Shown here: piece by piece, positions 59,958 to 64,000 of the stretch
Numbering within the stretch: position 1 is the first letter of the stretch
Layout of the letters: every line of letters begins with the position of its first letter
From: Streptomyces sp. A 4/2
Lineage (GTDB): Bacteria; Actinomycetota; Actinomycetes; Streptomycetales; Streptomycetaceae
Reading direction: 5' to 3'
NCBI RefSeq assembly: GCF_940670765.1
Contig: NZ_CALNVW010000035.1
Span: 46,566 to 110,565 of the forward strand
Length of the DNA: 64,000 nt
The notes under the pieces: model-generated
What the model was told of the DNA's origin: nothing
The model's input: only the letters and a program-made list of their open reading frames with translations
The model's database searches: none
Program-made: the position numbers and the translations under genes

Positions 59958-60899
59958 ATGCCATCCGTCATCATCGTTCTGATCATTCTGGTGGTGCTGG
60001 TCTTCATCGCCCTGATCAAAACGATCCAGGTGATCCCACAGGCCAGCGCTGCCATCGTCGAACGGTTCGGCCGTTACACGCGCACGCTCAACGCCGGACT
60101 GAACATCGTCGTCCCGTTCATCGACTCGATCCGCAACCGGATCGACCTCCGCGAACAGGTCGTCCCCTTCCCGCCGCAGCCCGTGATCACCCAGGACAAC
60201 CTGGTGGTCAACATCGACACCGTCATCTATTACCAGGTGACCGACGCCCGCGCCGCGACCTACGAAGTGGCCAGCTACATCCAGGCGATCGAGCAGCTCA
60301 CCGTCACCACGCTCCGCAACATCATCGGTGGCATGGACCTGGAGCGGACGCTGACCTCCCGTGAGGAGATCAACGCGGCGCTGCGCGGCGTGCTCGACGA
60401 GGCGACCGGCAAGTGGGGCATCCGCGTCAACCGCGTCGAGCTCAAGGCGATCGAGCCGCCCACCTCCATCCAGGACTCGATGGAGAAGCAGATGCGCGCC
60501 GACCGTGACAAGCGCGCCGCGATCCTCCAGGCCGAAGGTGTCCGGCAGTCGGAGATCCTGCGGGCCGAAGGTGAGAAGCAGTCGGCGATCCTGCGGGCCG
60601 AGGGTGAGGCCAAGGCGTCGGCGCTGCGCGCGGAGGGCGAGGCCCAGGCCATCCGTACGGTCTTCGAGTCCATCCACGCGGGTGACGCGGACCAGAAGCT
60701 CCTCGCGTACCAGTACCTCCAGATGCTCCCGAAGATCGCCGAGGGCGACGCCAACAAGCTCTGGATCGTGCCCAGCGAGATCGGCGACGCGCTCAAGGGC
60801 CTCAGCGGAGCCTTCGGCAACCTCGGTGACAACGTCCCGGGCTTCAACACCGGCAAGGAGCAGGCGGCTCCGCCTGCTGCCCGCAAGCCCTCGGAGTAG
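59958..60899 (+). CDS. SPFH/Band 7 (flotillin-like/stomatin) protein
   Basis: 313-aa membrane-anchored protein: one N-terminal helix (residues ~4-22), then the SPFH domain (FGRYTRTLNAGLNIVVPFID, VVNIDTVIYYQVTD, ALRGVLDEATGKWGIRVNRVE). A coiled coil follows with three near-identical repeats of about 12 residues (ILRAEGEKQSA, ILRAEGEAKASA, LRAEGEAQAIR), and a short Ala/Pro tail. It oligomerises in the membrane and may scaffold or regulate proteases. Partner of the NfeD protein. The perfect hairpin after the stop ends the unit. Confidence 0.95.
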   Translation: MPSVIIVLIILVVLVFIALIKTIQVIPQASAAIVERFGRYTRTLNAGLNIVVPFIDSIRNRIDLREQVVPFPPQPVITQDNLVVNIDTVIYYQVTDARAATYEVASYIQAIEQLTVTTLRNIIGGMDLERTLTSREEINAALRGVLDEATGKWGIRVNRVELKAIEPPTSIQDSMEKQMRADRDKRAAILQAEGVRQSEILRAEGEKQSAILRAEGEAKASALRAEGEAQAIRTVFESIHAGDADQKLLAYQYLQMLPKIAEGDANKLWIVPSEIGDALKGLSGAFGNLGDNVPGFNTGKEQAAPPAARKPSE

Positions 60900-60903
60900 C
60901 GAA

Positions 60904-60933
60904 GAGCCCGTCCCCCGGCCGGGGGACGGGCTC
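60904..60933. terminator. Perfect hairpin between convergent SPFH and HNH genes
   Basis: GAGCCCGTCCCCC (60904-60916), loop GGCC, GGGGGACGGGCTC (60921-60933). Confidence 0.85.
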
Positions 60934-60969
60934 AACTGCTGTACGGCTACTGCCCGTACGGGAGCTCGT

Positions 60970-61473
60970 CTAGGCCGTCCGCGGAAGCCACTCCGGCAGC
61001 GCCCGGCGCTCACCGGCACCGAGAGCGAGCAGCATCGCGTCGGCGGGGGTCGGTACGAACGGCCCGCGCAGCAGCGGCATCCCTGCCTGGTCCGGCGTAC
61101 GGGCCGCTTTGCGGTGGTTGTCCTCGGCGCAGGAGGCAACCGTATTCAGCCAGGTGTCCTGACCGCCCTGGGCACGCGGCACCACGTGGTCGACGGTGGT
61201 GGCCCGCCGACCGCAGTACGCGCACCGGTGCTGGTCCCGGATCAGCACCCCCCGTCTCGACCACGGTGCCTGTCTTCGGAACGGCACCCGTACGTAACGG
61301 CAGAGCCTGATCACCCGGGGCACCGGAAGCTCGACAGCCGCCGCTCGCACCCGGAGTCCTGGATGGGCCTGCTCCACGACGGCCTTGTCCTGGAGCACGA
61401 GCACCACGGCGCGGTTCAGCGTCACCGTCGACAGCGGCTCGAAGCTCGCGTTCAGTACCAGCGTGTCCCGCAT
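60970..61473 (-). CDS. HNH endonuclease family protein
   Basis: 167 aa. N-terminal domain (residues 1-~80, beginning MRDTLVLNASFEPLSTVTLN), then a zinc-stabilised HNH core: CAYCGRRATTVDHVVPRAQGG and C-x-x-x-x-HRKAARTP (Cys pairs, His in DHV, Asn, His). This stand-alone type is common and chromosomal in actinobacteria; it need not be phage-derived. ATG at 61473 is chosen for the GGAGGT seven bases upstream; the ATG at 61488 has none. Confidence 0.92.
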   Translation of the reverse strand: MRDTLVLNASFEPLSTVTLNRAVVLVLQDKAVVEQAHPGLRVRAAAVELPVPRVIRLCRYVRVPFRRQAPWSRRGVLIRDQHRCAYCGRRATTVDHVVPRAQGGQDTWLNTVASCAEDNHRKAARTPDQAGMPLLRGPFVPTPADAMLLALGAGERRALPEWLPRTA

Positions 61474-61551
61474 GGTGCCCACCTCCATCAGCGGGCCCGC
61501 CCCCTGGCGGGCCGGAATCAACTCTGGCCGGGCACGCCACGATGGACAACG

Positions 61552-61597
61552 CAATAAAAAAGGCCCTGCCCTGATCTCTCCAAGACCGGGGCAGGGC
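61552..61597 (-). terminator. Canonical intrinsic terminator of the ybhB-like gene
   Basis: On the minus strand GCCCTGCCC (61597-61589) pairs with GGGCAGGGC (61571-61563) across a 17-nt loop, followed by TTTTTTATTG (61561 downwards). A genuine U-tract is rare in this window. Confidence 0.88.
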
Positions 61598-61613
61598 AAA
61601 CTAACGGCGGACT

Positions 61614-62150
61614 TCAGCTCTCCGCGGGACCGGTGTACTCGGCGACGAGCTGCGCACGCGCCAGTGTGTGGAACCGCAGATTGAATCCGACGACCGCGGG
61701 GGAGGCGTCGGCGTCGATACCCAGCCGCTCGGTGTCCACCGCGTACACGGTGAAGACGTAACGGTGGTTCTCACCGGCCGGCGGCGCGGCGCCCCCGAAC
61801 TCCTTCGTCCCGTAGTCGTTGCGCGCCTGGACCGCGCCTGCGGGCAGCCCGTCGAACGCACCACTGCCCGCGCCCGCGGGCAACCCGGTCACCGAGGCCG
61901 GGATGTCGAACAGCGACCAGTGCCAGAACCCGCTGCCCGTGGGCGCGTCCGGATCGAAGCAGGTCACGGCGAAGCTCCTGGTCTCCGGCGGGAATCCCTC
62001 CCACCGCAGCTGCGGCGAGGTGTTCCCCGCCGCGTACACCTGGGCGTCCTTCAATACCGATCCCGGCGCGATGTCCTCGCTCACCACGGTGAACGAGGGC
62101 ACCGGCGGGTGAAAATCATGGGGAAGCGGCGGCTTGCTGAGCCCGGTCAC
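61614..62150 (-). CDS. YbhB/YbcL family Raf-kinase-inhibitor-like (PEBP) protein
   Basis: 178-aa cytoplasmic beta-fold. PEBP motifs: LRWEGFPPETRSFAVTCFDP (anion site Asp-Pro), DAPTGSGFWHWSLFDIP, PPAGENHRYVFTVYAVD. Bacterial members bind small anions or phospholipids; function is unclear. No signal peptide. ATG at 62150. Ends in an intrinsic terminator with U-tract. Confidence 0.93.
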   Translation of the reverse strand: MTGLSKPPLPHDFHPPVPSFTVVSEDIAPGSVLKDAQVYAAGNTSPQLRWEGFPPETRSFAVTCFDPDAPTGSGFWHWSLFDIPASVTGLPAGAGSGAFDGLPAGAVQARNDYGTKEFGGAAPPAGENHRYVFTVYAVDTERLGIDADASPAVVGFNLRFHTLARAQLVAEYTGPAES

Positions 62151-62226
62151 AACGGCACCTCCTGCATCGGCTGTCCAGTTCCTTCCCCGACCCTAGAGGC
62201 TGCCCCGCACCCCTCGGAGCAGGACC

Positions 62227-63009
62227 CTAGAGCCAGTTGCGCCTGCCGCCGACATCGGCCAGCCACTGGTGCAGGTACCCGGCCCAGTCCGTCTCCCCGA
62301 AATCACGAAGCCCCACCTGGAACGCCCGGTAGGAATCGCCGCGCTCGCCGAAGAGGCCCGGCTTCTTGTCCATCTCCAGGATGACGTCCATCTCCCGGTC
62401 GTCCGCGACGAAGGTCAGCTCCACCTGATCCAGCCCGCGGTACTCCTCCGGCGGGCAGAACTCGATCTCCTGGTAGAAGGGGAGTTTCTGCCGGGTGCCC
62501 CTGATGTGGCCGCGCTCCAGATCCGCGCTCAGGAACCGGAACCCGAGCCGGCCGAAGGCGTCGAGGATCGCCTGCTGGGCGGGGAGCGGATGCACCTGGA
62601 TGGGGTCCAGGTCACCGGAGTCCACCGCCCGCGCGATCTCCAGCTCGGTGGTCACACCGAGGTGCATGCCGTCCAACGGCCGGCCGCCGATGCTGGAAAT
62701 CGGTGTCTCCCAGGGGATCTCCAGTCCGAACGGCACCACGTGCACCGCTCCCGCCTCCACCTCCAGTTCCCCACCGAGGCGTAGCTGGGTGAACTCGATG
62801 TCCTGCTTGACCTCGTGGTCGCCGCCCTCGATCTCCACCCGGCCCTGGATTCCGACGGAGAGGCCCTCCACCCGCTGGGCCACGGATCCGCCGTGGATGC
62901 GTATCTCGCCCTGGACCACCCCGCCGGGCACGACGTTCGCCTCGGCCAGCACGGTCTCGACCGAAGCACCACCGGCCCCCATGCTGGCAAGCAGCCTCTT
63001 GAACCCCAT
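62227..63009 (-). CDS. Spo0M (sporulation control) family protein
   Basis: 260 aa of the SpoOM arrestin-like family: FKRLLASMGAGGASVETVL at the start, VVPGGVVQGEIRIHGG, then VEGLSVGIQGRVEIEGG, a beta-sandwich core and C-terminal YLHQWLADVG. In Bacillus Spo0M affects sporulation and cytoskeletal partners. ATG at 63009 has AAGGAG five bases upstream; the GTG at 63015 is too close to that motif. Divergent from the DNA glycosylase across a 14-bp tandem repeat. Confidence 0.92.
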   Translation of the reverse strand: MGFKRLLASMGAGGASVETVLAEANVVPGGVVQGEIRIHGGSVAQRVEGLSVGIQGRVEIEGGDHEVKQDIEFTQLRLGGELEVEAGAVHVVPFGLEIPWETPISSIGGRPLDGMHLGVTTELEIARAVDSGDLDPIQVHPLPAQQAILDAFGRLGFRFLSADLERGHIRGTRQKLPFYQEIEFCPPEEYRGLDQVELTFVADDREMDVILEMDKKPGLFGERGDSYRAFQVGLRDFGETDWAGYLHQWLADVGGRRNWL

Positions 63010-63029
63010 ACCCACTCCTTCTCGAACCT

Positions 63030-63091
63030 GGGCCCGCGCCTCCGGGCCCGTACCTCTGGGCCCGTACTTCCGGGTCCGTACTTCCGGGCCA
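63030..63091. repeat. 14-bp tandem repeat (4.4 copies) between spo0M and DNA glycosylase
   Basis: Units GGGCCCGCGCCTCC (63030-63043), GGGCCCGTACCTCT, GGGCCCGTACTTCC, GGGTCCGTACTTCC (ending 63085) and a partial GGGCCA. Lies in the divergent promoter region, 20 bp from the Spo0M start. Confidence 0.82.
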
Positions 63092-63147
63092 TCCGTACGG
63101 GCATACGGCCGACAGTGGGGAACCGTTCCCCACTACGCTCGGACGCC

Positions 63148-63789
63148 ATGATCGTCACCCCGGACCGTAATCCGTTGCCGCGAGACTTCTTCGAGCGCCC
63201 GGTACTGGAGGTGGCCCCGGATCTCCTGGGACGCACCCTGGTCCGCCGCACGCCGGACGGACCCATGGAACTCCGGCTCACCGAGGTGGAGGCGTACGCA
63301 GGGGAGGCGGACCCGGGATCGCACGCCTACCGCGGCCGTACTCCCCGCAACGAAGTCATGTTCGGCCCGCCCGGCCATGTGTACGTCTACTTCACGTACG
63401 GGATGTGGCACTGCCTCAATCTGGTGTGCGGCCCCGAGGGGACGGCGAGCGGTGTTCTGCTCCGCGGGGGAGAGGTGACGGTGGGCGCCGAACTGGCCCG
63501 CGAACGCCGGATCTCGGCCCGGCACGACAAAGAACTGGCCAAAGGTCCGGCCCGGCTGGCCACCGGACTCGACATCGACCGCTCGCTCAACGGCGCGGAC
63601 GTCTGCGTCTCCGGGGACGTCCCGCTCTCGATGCTCACCGGCATCCCACCCCACCCCGACCTGGTGCGCAGCGGTCCGCGCACCGGGGTGGGCGGGGACG
63701 GGGCCCACCAGCCGTGGCGCTTCTGGATCGACGGCGATCCCACGGTCAGTCCGTACCGGGCGCACGTCCCCAGGAAGAGGCGAACTTGA
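63148..63789 (+). CDS. DNA-3-methyladenine glycosylase (AAG/MPG family)
   Basis: 213-aa monofunctional base-excision glycosylase. Family motifs: LLGRTLVRR, the active-site region RLTEVEAYAGEADPGSHAYR (Glu activates water), MFGPPGHVYVYFTYGMWHCLN (intercalating Tyr), and GPARLATGLDIDRSLNG. Removes alkylated purines. ATG at 63148 is eight bases from TACGCT with no Shine-Dalgarno, suggesting a leaderless transcript. Confidence 0.95.
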   Translation: MIVTPDRNPLPRDFFERPVLEVAPDLLGRTLVRRTPDGPMELRLTEVEAYAGEADPGSHAYRGRTPRNEVMFGPPGHVYVYFTYGMWHCLNLVCGPEGTASGVLLRGGEVTVGAELARERRISARHDKELAKGPARLATGLDIDRSLNGADVCVSGDVPLSMLTGIPPHPDLVRSGPRTGVGGDGAHQPWRFWIDGDPTVSPYRAHVPRKRRT

Positions 63790-63809
63790 CTCGACCTGTA
63801 CGGCCGCCT

Positions 63810-64000
63810 AACGTAGTCCGAGCCGCTTGACACGGGCACTGTTGTCGGAACGGTCCTTCGGACCCGACCTGAGCAGCCCGGAGCGGCCAACCACTACCTA
63901 CGATCCACCCTCACGGGTTTGATTTTCGGCATGCCGGAAATCGAATCCAAGGCCCGATTATGAGCCTCCGGGGAAATCGGCTAAAGTAGTGAACACGCCG
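63810..64000 (+). promoter_or_regulatory. Promoter-rich tail, possibly upstream of an rRNA operon
   Basis: The last 210 bp have no gene. TTGACA occurs near 63828 and a -10-like TAAAGT at 63982-63987, followed by AGTGAACACGCCG. The closing sequence resembles, from memory, the region just before 16S rRNA in Streptomyces rrn operons (promoter then a GGAACGCC-type leader). An inverted repeat GATTTTCGGCATGCCGGAAATC spans 63921-63942. The rRNA itself is outside the window. Confidence 0.4.

Noticed and set aside
60970..61473. HNH nuclease as a prophage or restriction component
   Set aside because: No phage, methylase or integrase genes nearby, and this stand-alone HNH type is ordinary in actinobacterial chromosomes.
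63921..63942. Operator or attachment site at the GATTTTCGGC palindrome
   Set aside because: It is an imperfect palindrome near the window end; without downstream context neither use can be supported.

Overview
The window is chromosomal DNA from a high-GC actinomycete, almost certainly a Streptomyces. The signs are very high GC with strong third-position bias, frequent GTG starts, many four-base ATGA/GTGA gene overlaps, perfect GC-rich hairpins between convergent genes, an InhA-type enoyl-ACP reductase, a five-gene Asp23/AmaP cluster, and several small proteins typical of streptomycetes. The content is mostly conserved core genome: no prophage, CRISPR array or biosynthetic gene cluster is visible. 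The only mobile-element trace is one ~74-bp inverted-repeat element.

Layout. 1-8.5 kb (minus): a cobalamin operon led by an adenosylcobalamin riboswitch (cobD, cobQ, cobN and a ChlI/ChlD-type cobaltochelatase partner cut by the window edge). 8.6-10.1 kb: a PiT phosphate transporter behind a PhoP-type PHO box. 10.2-17 kb (plus): class II aldolase, hydrolase, an unknown protein, an ABC-F ATPase preceded by a seven-codon rare-codon leader peptide, a small HTH protein and an enoyl-CoA hydratase. 17-20.1 kb: Asp23/Gls24-AmaP envelope cluster. 20.1-24.8 kb (minus): SDR, GH15 glycosidase, SURF1, a LIM-like zinc protein and a DEDDh exonuclease with BRCT domain.

24.9-30.1 kb: a TetR regulator with a perfect palindromic operator, divergent from an acetoacetate-decarboxylase-like protein, an SDR and two amidohydrolases, with a 29-bp minisatellite in the middle. 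This is the best candidate for an uncharacterised pathway. 30.1-39.7 kb: VIT transporter, sterol-desaturase-like enzyme, lysoplasmalogenase, alcohol dehydrogenase, secreted subtilase, DUF485-ActP acetate symporter, moaA, then the MITE-like element whose ends carry the stop codons of two convergent genes. 39.9-46.2 kb: GlsB-like protein, tyrS, the TldD/TldE protease pair and the fabG-fabI fatty-acid operon with unusual upstream repeats. 46.3-51.2 kb: secreted protein, FadR-type regulator and the MFS transporter it probably controls, SixA phosphatase, serB. 51.5-57.5 kb: an FHA-FHA-ABC fusion protein, a secreted SLT transglycosylase, a broken SDR remnant and a GAF kinase/NarL regulator pair. 57.6-64 kb: ABC ATPase, NfeD and SPFH proteins, HNH nuclease, YbhB, Spo0M, 3-methyladenine glycosylase, and a promoter-like tail that may lead into an rRNA operon.

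Recurring regulatory theme: at least eight starts lie 6-8 nt downstream of a TANNNT hexamer with no Shine-Dalgarno, suggesting leaderless transcripts. Start codons were chosen from Shine-Dalgarno or -10 spacing and family alignment recalled from memory; no search or folding program was run.
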